A stretch of DNA of 64,000 nt from Streptomyces barringtoniae (GCF_020819595.1 NZ_JAJHNP010000007.1:124001-188000); one strand, 5' to 3'; shown: positions 8,726 through 17,549, counted from the first letter of the stretch. The notes: generated by a model not told the origin, from the letters alone. Translations and numbers: made by a program.

Positions 8726-9841
8726 TCACCTCCAGCGCAGCAGCGCGCCCATGCCGCCCGGAGCGACCTCCTCACCCGTGTCGTCCAGCACCGGGGTCAG
8801 CGACACCACCGGAGCGTCCGTCACCACTGCCGCACGCACCAGCGCGTCGTCGGCGCGGGCCGGCCACGCCTGCCGCTCGCCGATGTCCTTCAGCTCCGTG
8901 CGGCGGGCCGCCAGCTGGTCGGGGTCCTCGCCGATCCACACCTCGCGCTGCATGTCGGGCGCGTCCGGCCGGATCAGCAGCTCGGCCAGCCGGTGCTCGC
9001 GCGCCGCCTCGATCAGCTGCGGCAAGCCCTCGACGGCCGCCGCCCGCCGCTCCTCGCCCGGCGTCCGCGCCTCCCGGAACCGGTCCACGTCCCCCAGGAT
9101 CCGCTGTCGTACGTGCTCGGCGCGTATCTCCTCCACTTCCTGCGGCAGCAGGTTGCTGTCCTTGCCGCGGGACGTCTCCACCGCGCGGTCCTGCAGTGCC
9201 TTCGGCAGCTGCTCGTGCACCGACCTGCGCTCGCGGTCGTCCCCGCACAGGATCAGCAGGTCGGCGCCGGTCTCCTCCTGGCACGCGGCCAGCGCTTCGG
9301 CGACCTCACGCGCATTGTGCTCCCAGGTGTCCTCCACCTTGAGCTGGAAGTGCCGCTCGGACCAGTCGGAGGCCTTCGACCGGTGCATCGGCCACTGCCG
9401 GCCCGTCACCTGCCCCGCCTCCTCGTGCAGCAGCGCGCTGCGCAGTTCGATGCGGGCGCCGGTCCGGTCGATGTAGGCCACCAGCGAGAGCGGGTCCTCA
9501 CCGGCGAGGTCCAGCAGCGGTGTCACCCGGGGCAGCGCGCCCCAGTACGCCTCGCCGTCCTGCGGACCCCGCGTCAGCGGCACCTCCAGGACCACCTCGC
9601 CGTCCCGGGCGAACACGGCCCGGCCGTAGGGCTCCGGCGCGTGCCGCAGACCCTCCAGGGCGTCGTGCACCGCCCGGCAGGTGGGCTCGTCCGCCCCCTG
9701 CCGGGCGAGCTCCCGGGTGACCGCTTCCGCGCTCAGATGACGACGTTGCTACTGGTCCTCCGTGTGGACAGGGGTGTCGATGTATGCAGAGGCCCAGGAC
9801 CCCGGATGTTCGTACAGTGGATTCAAGAACGCGAGCTCCAT
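8726..9841 (-). pseudogene. Vms1/eRF1-like (baeRF, Rv2629-type) gene with an in-frame TAG at codon 31
   Basis: Reading leftward from the ATG at 9839-9841, the frame encodes MELAFLNPLYEHPGSWASAY then IDTPVHTEDQ, meets TAG at 9749-9751, and continues in the same frame as QRRHLSAEAV through to a complete C-terminus. The joined product is about 370 residues, the usual size of actinobacterial Rv2629-like peptidyl-tRNA hydrolase/eRF1-fold proteins, and both halves look like that family. Without readthrough only a C-terminal 314-residue product from an internal GTG at 9670 is possible, and I see no ribosome site for it. I call it a nonsense pseudogene; sequence error or readthrough remain possible. 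Confidence 0.78.
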
Positions 9842-9935
9842 GGATTCCCCCGGAAACTCCTCGAGGGGCAGTGCCGGCCGGGCGGGGTACCCGGGCCGGG
9901 ACCCAAGGACACGGATACGACGAGCGGGGCACCAC

Positions 9936-10193
9936 ATGACCGGAGTCGAGCCCAGCCGATTGGACGACCAGCAGCTCATGAAGGAGCTGGAGACGATCCA
10001 CCGCACGCGCCACGACACCCTCCTGTACGGCTCGAACGACGCGCTGCGGACCCATAACGAGCGCATGGCGCAACTGGAGGGCGAGTATCTGCGCCGCAAC
10101 CCGCGCCGCCTGGTCAGCGCGGGCCGCACCCGCGAGGGAGCCCGGGACCGGCGGTGCGGCGAGGCGGTGACTCCGGAGGCGTCCGGCACCTGA
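9936..10193 (+). CDS. DUF6158-like small protein
   Basis: An 85-residue hydrophilic protein beginning MTGVEPSRLDDQQLMKELET. The patterns DDQQLMKELETIHRTRHDTL and LEGEYLRRNP are typical of a short uncharacterised actinobacterial family (DUF6158). It is predicted mostly helical, without a signal peptide or membrane span. I chose the ATG where family similarity starts; the frame stays open upstream but overlaps the broken Vms1-like gene on the other strand. Function unknown. Confidence 0.75.
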   Translation: MTGVEPSRLDDQQLMKELETIHRTRHDTLLYGSNDALRTHNERMAQLEGEYLRRNPRRLVSAGRTREGARDRRCGEAVTPEASGT

Positions 10194-10227
10194 GCGGCCG
10201 GACCGGCCCAGGAGCCGGCACACGAGA

Positions 10228-10254
10228 AGGGCCGGCCCGTGCGGGGCCGGCCCT
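10228..10254. terminator. strong GC hairpin, bidirectional terminator
   Basis: A perfect 11-bp stem (AGGGCCGGCCC / GGGCCGGCCCT) with a 5-base loop lies between two convergent genes, 34 bases after the small DUF6158 gene and 31 bases after the PfpI gene read from the other strand. No U-tract follows, as is common in Streptomyces. Confidence 0.75.
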
Positions 10255-10285
10255 CACGGTCGGGCCTTCACGGCCGGGCGGCGGC

Positions 10286-10828
10286 TCAGCCGGGCTCGCC
10301 GGCGAACACGTGCAGGAACGCGTCGCAGAACGCCTTCAGATCGTCCGGCTTACGGCTGGTCACCAGCTGGTTGGAGCCGTGGTCGCAGATCTTCACCTGC
10401 TCGTCCACCCAGGTGCCGCCCGCGTTGCGGATGTCCGTGCGCAGACTCGGCCAGGACGTCAGCACCCGGCCCCGTACGACGTCCGCCTCCACCAGCGTCC
10501 ACGGTGCGTGACAGATCGCGGCGACCGGACGGCCCTGGTCGAAGAAGTCCTTCACGAACGCCACGGCCTTGTCGTCCATCCGCAGGAAGTCCGGGTTGGC
10601 CACCCCGCCGGGCAGCACGAGACCGCCGAACGACCCCGCCGACGACTCGCCCACCACCTCGTCCACGTCGAACGTGTCCGCCTTGTCGAGATGGTCGAAC
10701 GCCTGGATCTTCCCCGGCTTCGTGGACACCAGCACCGGCTCGTGCCCGGCGTCCGAGGCCGCCTTCCACGGCTCGGTCAGCTCGACCTGCTCCACACCCT
10801 GGGGCGCCGCGAGAAACGCGATGCGCAT
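10286..10828 (-). CDS. PfpI/DJ-1 family protein (type 1 glutamine amidotransferase fold)
   Basis: A 180-residue DJ-1/PfpI protein. The nucleophile elbow AICHAPW places the conserved Cys at residue 106, next to His107, and LVLPGGVANPDFLR gives the acidic part of the site. The family includes deglycases, glyoxalases and stress proteins such as YhbO. It is the last of four minus-strand genes; its start lies within the 3' end of the upstream membrane-protein gene. A role in carbonyl or oxidative stress is likely but not provable here. Confidence 0.88.
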   Translation of the reverse strand: MRIAFLAAPQGVEQVELTEPWKAASDAGHEPVLVSTKPGKIQAFDHLDKADTFDVDEVVGESSAGSFGGLVLPGGVANPDFLRMDDKAVAFVKDFFDQGRPVAAICHAPWTLVEADVVRGRVLTSWPSLRTDIRNAGGTWVDEQVKICDHGSNQLVTSRKPDDLKAFCDAFLHVFAGEPG

Positions 10829-11475
10829 GACTGCTCACTCTCCTTCCCTGCATCCTCCTGCGCTGCCCTCCCGGTGCGCCGCCGGGCCGCCCGCCGGCAG
10901 CGCAGCAGTTCCTCGCCGTACGGCAGCACCACGCACAGCCCGATCGCGACGCCGATCCCGGTCAGATAGCCGGGCGACAGCGGGCGCCGGCGCCTTCGCA
11001 GCGTCCAGGCGTTCTTGTCCCCTGCCCCACCCCGCACCAACGACCGCACCTGGTCGGCGTGCAGGCACATCAGCGAGGCGAGCGCGCCGAACGGCAGCGC
11101 CTCCAGAAAGCTGTGGATGTGCTGCTCGACCGGCCTGACCTCCCGGTCGCTGTCGACGGCCGTCCGCACATCCCACAGCGCCGTCGCCTCGTGCACCGCC
11201 GTCGCCCCGAGCTGCACGCTCAGCAGCAGCGGATTGATCCGGTAGCGCAGGGTCAGGGCGATCGGCAGCCCGACCTCGGCCATCATCAGTGAGTGGATCA
11301 ACGACTCCTTCGTCCCCGAGGTGTCCTCGATCTGGGTGCGCCGGTGCATCAGCCAGTCGGCGAGCCCGGGCAGGAACCACCCGGGCAGCAGCCCGTACAG
11401 CAGGAACCGTGTGGTCGCCACGTCGACGTCGACGCCGGCACCCTTCGCGATATCGGTCGCCTGTCCTTTGCTCAT
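10777..11475 (-). CDS. predicted multi-pass membrane protein with conserved-looking His/Asp motifs
   Basis: A 232-residue protein with roughly four or five hydrophobic segments (for example FLLYGLLPGWFLPGLADWLM and YLTGIGVAIGLCVVLPYGEE). Several His/Asp pairs sit at segment ends (DWLMHRR, LIHSLMMAE, VHEATALWD, EQHIHSFLE), a pattern that can bind metal; this is my inference. The last 50 residues are basic and low-complexity and overlap the PfpI gene by 52 bases, so the true end may have been lengthened. The start overlaps the DUF2795 gene stop by four bases. Function unknown. Confidence 0.7.
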   Translation of the reverse strand: MSKGQATDIAKGAGVDVDVATTRFLLYGLLPGWFLPGLADWLMHRRTQIEDTSGTKESLIHSLMMAEVGLPIALTLRYRINPLLLSVQLGATAVHEATALWDVRTAVDSDREVRPVEQHIHSFLEALPFGALASLMCLHADQVRSLVRGGAGDKNAWTLRRRRRPLSPGYLTGIGVAIGLCVVLPYGEELLRCRRAARRRTGRAAQEDAGKESEQSCASRFSRRPRVWSRSS

Positions 11476-11849
11476 GCGCCCCCCGTCACCGCCTCGGCGA
11501 GTTGCTGGACGTTCTCGTAGCGCGCCGAGTGGGGCAGGGCGGCCACCGCATCGCCCAGTGCGGCCGGCGCGTTGTGCCGGCGCAGGATCCGGGCCAGGTC
11601 ACGAGCGGTCGCCGGGAACGAGCCCCGGCTCAGGGTGCGGGCCAGCTCCGACCGCACCCGCTCCAGCGACGCCGGCGAGCCCAGGCCGCCCACAGGTCCG
11701 CTCCACACCTCAGGGTCGTCGTCCGCGGCCGGTTCCGGATCGTGCCACTCCTCCACGCGCGTCGGGTGGCCGGACCTCAGCAGCCCCTTCAGCTCGTGTT
11801 TCATCTCGTCGTCCCGGTGGACGTTCAGCCGGTCACTGCCTCGCTGCAT
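11472..11849 (-). CDS. DUF2795 domain protein
   Basis: A 125-residue soluble protein. The C-terminal 60 residues (RSELARTLSRGSFPATARDL then ILRRHNAPAALGDAVAALP) match DUF2795, a small helical domain common in actinobacteria. The N-terminal half is charged and probably flexible. It sits 16 bases after the pyruvate-oxidase-like gene and overlaps the next start (ATGA), so it belongs to that operon. No biochemical role is known to me. Confidence 0.75.
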   Translation of the reverse strand: MQRGSDRLNVHRDDEMKHELKGLLRSGHPTRVEEWHDPEPAADDDPEVWSGPVGGLGSPASLERVRSELARTLSRGSFPATARDLARILRRHNAPAALGDAVAALPHSARYENVQQLAEAVTGGA

Positions 11850-11865
11850 GGCAACCTCCAGAGGG

Positions 11866-13662
11866 CTAGCCCTTGTCCCTGCCGGGCAGGAATTCCTGCA
11901 TCTTCGCCTTGAACCCCTGCTTGACCACCGACCCGCGGTCGGCGTCCCCCTTCAGGATCGACGCCGCCGTCGACTCCATCTGCTCCCAGGTCGCGTGCGG
12001 CGGGATCGGCGGTACGGCGGGATCGGTGAGGAACTCGATCACGCACGGCCCGTCGGCCTCCACAGCCGCACGCCAGCCCGCCTCCACGTCCTCCGGCTTC
12101 TCCACCCGGACGCCGGTCAGACCCAGCGAGCGGGCGAACGCCGCGTACTGCACGTCCGGGATCGCCTGCGACGGCAGGAATGACGGTGCACCTTCCATGG
12201 CGCGCATCTCCCAGGTCACCTGGTTCAGGTCCTGGTTGTTCCACACGCCCACCACCAGCCGCGGATCCGACCAGCGGTCCCGGTACTTCGCCGCCGTGAT
12301 CATCTCCGCCAGGCCGTTCATCTGCATCGCGCCATCGCCGACCAGCGCGAACACCGGCCGGTCCGGATGCGCGAACTTCGCGCCGATCGCGTACGGCACG
12401 CCCGGCCCCATCGTCGCCAGCGTCCCGGACAGCGAACCGCGCATGCCCGGTCGCATCGTGATGTGCCGCGCGTACCAGTTCGCGACCGAACCGGAGTCGG
12501 AGGTGAGGATCGCGTTCTCCGGCAGCAGCGGATCCAGCGCCCGGGCCACGTACTCGGGATTGATCGGATCGGCCGACAGGCCGGCCCGCCGCTCCATCGT
12601 CTCGTGCCAGCGCCGTACGTTCGCGCACACCGTGTCGTACCACTCGCGCCCGCCCCGGTCGCTGTTCAGCAGCGGGATCAGCCGGCGCAGCGTCGCCTGC
12701 GCGTCACCGACGAGGTTCACCTCGTACGGATAGCGCATTCCGATCATGTGCGGGTCGATCTCGATCTGCACACCGCGCGCCTTGCCGAAGTCCGGCAGGA
12801 ACTGCGTGTAGGGGAACGACGACCCGATCGTCAGCAGGGTGTCGCAGTCCCGCATCAGCTCGTACGACGGCCGGCTGCCCAGCAGCCCGATCGGCCCGGT
12901 GACGTACGGCAGTTCATCGCTGAGGACGTCCTTGCCGAGCAGGGCCTTCGCCACGCCGGCGCCGAGCAGTTCGGCGACCTCCTGCACCTCCGCGACCGCG
13001 CCGGCCGCGCCCTGGCCCACCAGGATCGCCACCTTGCCGCCCGCGTTCAGCACGTCCGCCGCCCGGCGCAGCGCCTCGTCCGTCGGGGTCATGGTGTAGT
13101 CGCTCATGCCCATGCTGGAGGGCACCATCTTGAACTCGTGCGTCGGCGGGGAGTAGTCCAGCTCCTGCACGTCACCGGGGATGATCAGCGCGGTCGGGCA
13201 GCGGCGGGCGTACGCGGTGCGGATCGCCCGGTCCAGCACGTTCGGCAGCTGCTCGGGCACCGTCACCGTCTCCACGAAGTCCGAGGCGACGTCCTTGTAC
13301 AGCGTGTGCAGATCGACTTCCTGCTGGTAGGAGCCGCCCATCGCGCTCCGGTCGGTCTGCCCGACGATCGCCAGCACCGGCACGTGGTCGAGCTTGGCGT
13401 CGTACAGACCGTTGAGCAGGTGGATGGCGCCCGGCCCCGACGTCGCCGCGCACACTCCGATACGGCCGCTGAACTTCGCGTATCCGACCGCCTCGAACGC
13501 GGACATCTCCTCGTGGCGGGACTGGATGAACCGTGGCCGGTCCTCGGCCCGGCCCCATGCGGCGAGCAGCCCGTTGATGCCGTCGCCCGGATAGCCGAAG
13601 ACCTGTTCCACGCCCCAGGCGCGCAGGCGCTCGAGGATCTGGTCGGCGACCTTGGTGCTCAT
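11866..13662 (-). CDS. thiamine-pyrophosphate-dependent enzyme, pyruvate oxidase/dehydrogenase (PoxB-like)
   Basis: A 598-residue ThDP enzyme of the pyruvate oxidase/acetolactate synthase superfamily. The N-terminal domain has the catalytic Glu region (FIQSRHEEMSAFEAVGYA), the central domain a nucleotide-binding-like fold, and the C-terminal domain the ThDP motif from VGDGAMQMN to VWNNQDLN. The sequence is closest in style to actinobacterial PoxB-like pyruvate dehydrogenase (quinone) proteins that would convert pyruvate to acetate and CO2. The ATG follows GGGGAGG. It heads an operon with DUF2795, a membrane protein and PfpI, which suggests a stationary-phase or stress role. Confidence 0.85.
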   Translation of the reverse strand: MSTKVADQILERLRAWGVEQVFGYPGDGINGLLAAWGRAEDRPRFIQSRHEEMSAFEAVGYAKFSGRIGVCAATSGPGAIHLLNGLYDAKLDHVPVLAIVGQTDRSAMGGSYQQEVDLHTLYKDVASDFVETVTVPEQLPNVLDRAIRTAYARRCPTALIIPGDVQELDYSPPTHEFKMVPSSMGMSDYTMTPTDEALRRAADVLNAGGKVAILVGQGAAGAVAEVQEVAELLGAGVAKALLGKDVLSDELPYVTGPIGLLGSRPSYELMRDCDTLLTIGSSFPYTQFLPDFGKARGVQIEIDPHMIGMRYPYEVNLVGDAQATLRRLIPLLNSDRGGREWYDTVCANVRRWHETMERRAGLSADPINPEYVARALDPLLPENAILTSDSGSVANWYARHITMRPGMRGSLSGTLATMGPGVPYAIGAKFAHPDRPVFALVGDGAMQMNGLAEMITAAKYRDRWSDPRLVVGVWNNQDLNQVTWEMRAMEGAPSFLPSQAIPDVQYAAFARSLGLTGVRVEKPEDVEAGWRAAVEADGPCVIEFLTDPAVPPIPPHATWEQMESTAASILKGDADRGSVVKQGFKAKMQEFLPGRDKG

Positions 13663-14062
13663 GAAGGACCTCCCCGGTGCGGTGAGTGCGAAGCGGACGA
13701 TCCGGTCAGCGCATACCGAGTCACCTGCACAGGGGACGGAAAACCTCTCCGGGCACGGACACGGGACGCTCGGGGTGGCCGGTGCGGGCGGCGGAGCCGG
13801 AAAACCGCGGTGGCCGCTGTTTGTCACCCGGCCGGGCGTGCCCGTCCCGCGAATGGGGTCCGGCCGCGCGCGCCGCGCGGCCGTGCGGGCTGTCATGGCA
13901 GCGAGGGCACGCCCCGTGCCCCGTACCCGAGACGCCGTGGGGGCAGCGCCCCTGCACCGCCCACCGGTGCCCGACGTGGTGCGTACCGGATATGCGTACC
14001 GGCGTCCGGCGTACCACCACCACCGCCGACCGATCCGCCGTGTCCGCCGAGGAGCCCGTCCC
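13663..14062. promoter_or_regulatory. 400-bp divergent intergenic region
   Basis: This stretch separates the leftward pyruvate-oxidase operon from the rightward secreted repeat protein and must hold both promoters. The only clear structure is a short direct repeat, GCGTACCGG at 13981-13989 and 13994-14002 with a partial third copy at 14009-14015. No gene is convincing here. Confidence 0.35.
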
Positions 14063-14845
14063 ATGCGCCGCACCGCCCGTGCCCTGTCCGTCGCCTTCGT
14101 CGCCGGGGCCGTGCTAGCCCTGGCCGGGCCCGCCGCCTCCGCCGCCGACGCGGTCCCCGGCACCCCGTCCCCGACCCTCACCACCGCTCCGATCGGCGCT
14201 CCGTTCCCGGCGGTCACCACCGCTCCGACCGGCGCTCCGTTCCCGGCGGTCACCACCGCTCCGACCGACACTCCGTTCCCGACCGTCACCACCGCTCCGA
14301 CCGGCGCCCCGTTCCCGGCCCTCACCACCGCTCCGACCGGCGCCCCGTTCCCGGCCCTCACCACCGCTCCGATGGGCGTCCCCGACCCGTGCGGGGCCGC
14401 CCCACAGCAGTGCGGCGACTCCCCCGTCGGCCGCCCGAGCCCGAGCGGCGGGGGTTCGGGGTGTAAGTCGGGGGAGGCGTGCCCGGGTGGTGGGGGTTCG
14501 GGGTGCAAGCCGGGGGAGGCGTGCTCGGGTGGTGCGGGTTCGGGGTGCAAGCCGGGGGAGGTCTGCTCGGACGACGACGGCCACCGGTGCACGCAGGGCC
14601 GCTTCGAGCCCTGCCTCGCCGGTCATGCCTGCGGCGGCTCCGACGGGCGGCAGGGCCCCGGAGCCGACGACTGCGGCCCGCCCACCGTGCAGCACGGAGT
14701 CGAGGCGGGAGCGGGAGGCAGCTTCACCGACTCGGTCCCGGCACTCGCCGCCGGCGCCGCCCTCATGGCCGCGGCCTGCGGCGGAGCCGGCTACCGGCTG
14801 TACGGTCGCTGGCGCCCCGCGGGAGTCCGGTCCACGGACGAGTGA
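14063..14845 (+). CDS. exported, membrane-anchored Pro/Thr and Cys/Gly repeat protein
   Basis: A 260-residue protein with a signal peptide (MRRTARALSVAFVAGAVLAL, cleavage near AASA-AD). It then has six 12-residue repeats of the type TTAPTGAPFPAV, a Cys-containing block with three 14-residue repeats (GSGCKPGEACSGGG type), a Cys-rich linker and a C-terminal hydrophobic helix (ALAAGAALMAAACGGAGYRL) followed by basic residues. This is the layout of a surface-displayed, probably glycosylated stalk protein. GAGGAG lies nine bases upstream of the ATG. I do not recognise the family. Confidence 0.75.
   Translation: MRRTARALSVAFVAGAVLALAGPAASAADAVPGTPSPTLTTAPIGAPFPAVTTAPTGAPFPAVTTAPTDTPFPTVTTAPTGAPFPALTTAPTGAPFPALTTAPMGVPDPCGAAPQQCGDSPVGRPSPSGGGSGCKSGEACPGGGGSGCKPGEACSGGAGSGCKPGEVCSDDDGHRCTQGRFEPCLAGHACGGSDGRQGPGADDCGPPTVQHGVEAGAGGSFTDSVPALAAGAALMAAACGGAGYRLYGRWRPAGVRSTDE
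14177..14392 (+). repeat. six tandem 36-bp repeats encoding TTAPTGAPFPAV
   Basis: The 36-bp unit keeps frame and gives a 12-residue Pro/Thr repeat. The middle copies are nearly identical in DNA, while the last has drifted (APMGVPDP). Such arrays change copy number readily. Confidence 0.85.
14450..14575 (+). repeat. three tandem 42-bp repeats encoding a GSGCKPGEAC motif
   Basis: The 42-bp period places two Cys per 14-residue unit (GCKSGEAC, GCKPGEAC, GCKPGEVC). The second array in the same gene suggests modular growth of the exported stalk. Confidence 0.8.
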
Positions 14846-15079
14846 CCGGGGCGACGCCCGTCACCCCCATGGAGTGCCGTCCGGCGGGTACACACCCTCC
14901 CGAGGACACCGGCAGACGGACCCCACACACCGCAAGCGACAAGGCAGGCCACGAAAGCACCCACCCCACGCTCCCACCACCCACGCCCCACAAAGCAGCC
15001 CACGACGACACAGTCCGCCGGTCCCGGCCGCCCGGCCCGGACCGGCGGCACACGGCACCAGGACCGCGCGGAGGCGGAC

Positions 15080-16336
15080 ATGCGGCGGACGGACCCCGAG
15101 GGCCACGGCCCGGTCCGCTACGGCCCGCCCCTGCCCGGCGACGGCCTCCCCGTGCTCCCCGAACTCATGGCCGTGCTCGCCGCGGCGGCGAGCCGTGCCG
15201 AGCCCCAGCCCGTCGGCGGCGCACCCGCCCTCCTCGAAGCGGCCTGCGGCTACTGGACCCGGCGCGGACTGCCCACCGTCCCCGACCAGGTGGCCGCCGG
15301 CCCCGGCGCACCGGCCCTGCTGCTCGCCCTCACCGCCGCGCTCGCCGGAGACGGCGCCGACGTCCTCGTACCGCGCCCCTGCGCCGCCTGGTGGGCGCCG
15401 TACGCGCGGGTGCTCGGCCGGCCCGCCTACCACGTGCCCACCCCCGCCGAGAGCGGCGGCGTCCCCGATCCCTACGCGCTGCTGGAGACCGTCCGCCGGG
15501 TCCGCGCCGAGGGCGGTGACCCGCGGCTGCTCGTCCTGTCCGTCGCCGACGACCCGACCGCCACCGTCGCCCCGCCGGAACTGCTGCACGAGACCGTCGA
15601 GGCCGCCACGGCCGAAGGACTGCACCTGGTCAGCGACGAGACCTGGCGCGACACCCTGCACCACGCCCACGACACCGTGCTGCTCAGCCCCGCCGAGATG
15701 CTGCCCGACCGGGTCACCGTCGTCACCGACCTCGCCGGATCCCTGTTGCCGGCCGGCTGGCCCGCCGCAGTCGCCCGCTTCCCGGCCACGGGACCCGGCC
15801 GGCAGCTGCACGCGCGCGTGCTCGACATCCTCACCGGGCTCGGCGCCCACATCGCCGCACCCGTCGCGGCCGCGGCCGGCTACGCCCTCGACGAACCACC
15901 GCCCGTCACCGAGCGCCGCGAGGCCGCCGTACGGCTGCACGCGCGCGTGGCCGCCGCCGTGCACGCCGCCCTCGTCGCCGCCGGCGCGCTCGTCCGCCCC
16001 CCGCAGGCAGGCCGCCACCTGTACGCCGACCTCGGCCCGTTGCGCGAACCCCTCGCCGAGCAAGGCGTGAGCGACGCACAGGAGTTGGAGGACCTTCTCA
16101 CCGCCCGGCTCAGCATGCCCGCACCCGGCGGCCACCGCTTCGGCGACGAGCTCGGGGCGTTGCGCGTACGACTCGCCACGGGTCCCCTGCTGGGCGGCGA
16201 CGACGAGGAACGCGCGGAATGCCTCACCTCACCCGTGCCGTTGGAACTGCCACATGTGCAACGCGCGTTGATCTCCTTGACGTCGGTCCTCGACGATCTC
16301 CGCGACGACGCTCAGCGATGGGAGCCTCCTCGATGA
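15080..16336 (+). CDS. aminotransferase-fold protein without any lysine
   Basis: A 418-residue protein resembling class I/II PLP aminotransferases: VLVPRPCAAWWAPYARVLGR corresponds to the substrate/PLP region, LHLVSDETWRD (181-191) to the conserved Asp and Tyr strand, and VVTDLAGSLLPAGW (214-227) to the catalytic segment. Where active enzymes have the PLP-binding Lys in an S-x-S-K-type motif, this one has Gly220. I find no lysine anywhere in the protein, so a Schiff base with PLP is impossible. Its stop overlaps the following MBL-fold gene start (ATGA), so the two are coupled. It is likely a non-catalytic or repurposed paralogue. Confidence 0.75.
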   Translation: MRRTDPEGHGPVRYGPPLPGDGLPVLPELMAVLAAAASRAEPQPVGGAPALLEAACGYWTRRGLPTVPDQVAAGPGAPALLLALTAALAGDGADVLVPRPCAAWWAPYARVLGRPAYHVPTPAESGGVPDPYALLETVRRVRAEGGDPRLLVLSVADDPTATVAPPELLHETVEAATAEGLHLVSDETWRDTLHHAHDTVLLSPAEMLPDRVTVVTDLAGSLLPAGWPAAVARFPATGPGRQLHARVLDILTGLGAHIAAPVAAAAGYALDEPPPVTERREAAVRLHARVAAAVHAALVAAGALVRPPQAGRHLYADLGPLREPLAEQGVSDAQELEDLLTARLSMPAPGGHRFGDELGALRVRLATGPLLGGDDEERAECLTSPVPLELPHVQRALISLTSVLDDLRDDAQRWEPPR

Positions 16337-17499
16337 CGCAGCAGACGCACGATCCCGAGACGCATGAGCCCGAGACGCATGAGCCCGAGACGCACGAGCC
16401 CGGATCGGCCACGACGACCACCACGACCACAACGGCAACGACGACCACCACTACGACGACGGCAACGGCGACCGCACTGAACGCACCGACTCGCGCCACC
16501 GGTACGCCGACCCCCCTGGCATCTCCGTTCCCGCCGCTGGCCGAGCCCCGCCCCCTCGGCGAACACCGCGTGTGGCCACGCACCTTCCACGACCGGCTCA
16601 CCGCCCCCCTGCCGGGCCTCAAGGCCCTCGCCCGCTTCGCCCGTGAAGGCGCCGTACGCCCCGGCGCCGAAGGCCTCGACGAGGTCCCCCGGCTGCCCTG
16701 CGCCCCCGCCCCGCTGCCCCGCGTCGACACCCGCACCCTCGCCGTCACCTGGGCCGGACACGCCAGCTGGGTCGTGCGGATCGGCGGCCTGACGGTGCTC
16801 ACCGACCCCGTCTGGTCCCGCCGCATCCTCGGCACCCCGGCCCGTATCACCCCCGTCGGCGTCCCCTGGGACAGCCTGCCCCGCGTCGACGCCGTCGTCA
16901 TCAGCCACAACCACTACGACCACCTCGACGCCCCCACCCTGCGCCAACTCCCGCTGGACACCCCGGTGTTCGTGCCGGCCGGCCTCGGCCGCTGGTTCCG
17001 GCGCCGCCGCTTCAGCTGCGTCACCGAGCTGGACTGGTGGGAGGGCGCCGAACTGTCCGGTGTCCGCTTCGACTTCGTCCCCGCCCACCACTGGTCCAAG
17101 CGCACCCTCACCGACACCTGCCGCAGCCTCTGGGGCGGCTGGGTCCTCACCGACACCGACGGACAGCGGCTCCACTTCGCCGGAGACACCGGCTACGGCC
17201 ACTGGTTCTCCCGCATCGGCCGCCGCTACCCCGGCATCGACCTCACCCTCATGCCCATCGGCGCCTACGACCCCCGCTGGTGGCTCAGCGACGTCCACTG
17301 CGACCCCGAGGAGGCCGTACAGGCGACCTTGGACCTGGGTGCGCGCCGGATGGCTCCCATGCACTGGGGCACCTTCGTCCTCTCGGCCGAGCCGGTCCTG
17401 GAGCCGCTCAGGCGGGTGCGGGCGGCCTGGGAGAAAGCGGGGCTGGAGCGGGAAGACCTGTGGGATCTGCCGGTCGGGGCTTCGAAGGTGCTGGACTGA
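16333..17499 (+). CDS. MBL-fold metallohydrolase, NAPE-PLD/UlaG-like, with repeat-rich N-terminus
   Basis: A 388-residue protein. Residues about 5-60 are low complexity: repeats of ETHEP and then long Thr/Ala runs. From about residue 70 a metallo-beta-lactamase fold of the NAPE-PLD type follows, with WAGHASWVVRIGG, the metal motif SHNHYDHLD, VPAHHWSKRT and HFAGDTGYG, then MAPMHWGTF. NAPE-PLD-like bacterial proteins hydrolyse phosphodiesters; the substrate here is unknown. I chose the ATG that overlaps the previous stop rather than the ATG five codons earlier, because GGGAG lies eight bases before it. Confidence 0.85.
   Translation: MTQQTHDPETHEPETHEPETHEPGSATTTTTTTTATTTTTTTTATATALNAPTRATGTPTPLASPFPPLAEPRPLGEHRVWPRTFHDRLTAPLPGLKALARFAREGAVRPGAEGLDEVPRLPCAPAPLPRVDTRTLAVTWAGHASWVVRIGGLTVLTDPVWSRRILGTPARITPVGVPWDSLPRVDAVVISHNHYDHLDAPTLRQLPLDTPVFVPAGLGRWFRRRRFSCVTELDWWEGAELSGVRFDFVPAHHWSKRTLTDTCRSLWGGWVLTDTDGQRLHFAGDTGYGHWFSRIGRRYPGIDLTLMPIGAYDPRWWLSDVHCDPEEAVQATLDLGARRMAPMHWGTFVLSAEPVLEPLRRVRAAWEKAGLEREDLWDLPVGASKVLD
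16348..16485 (+). repeat. 15-bp ETHEP repeats followed by a Thr-codon tract
   Basis: About four 15-bp units of GAGCCCGAGACGCAT type are followed by a long ACG/ACC-rich tract coding for Thr and Ala. Both are in frame within the MBL-fold gene and are likely to vary in length between strains. Confidence 0.75.
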
Positions 17500-17549
17500 A
17501 GCGCCCGCAAACGCACCCGCAGCCCGGACACGACCGCAATGGAACGGCG

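Noticed and set aside
13652..14062. Upstream extension of the secreted repeat protein
   Set aside because: The frame is open but the extension has no family features and would place the signal peptide in mid-protein.
11866..14592. A 908-residue fusion ahead of the pyruvate-oxidase-like enzyme
   Set aside because: The first 310 codons are the antisense of the repeat protein and intergenic DNA; the enzyme has its own ATG with a good ribosome site at 13662.
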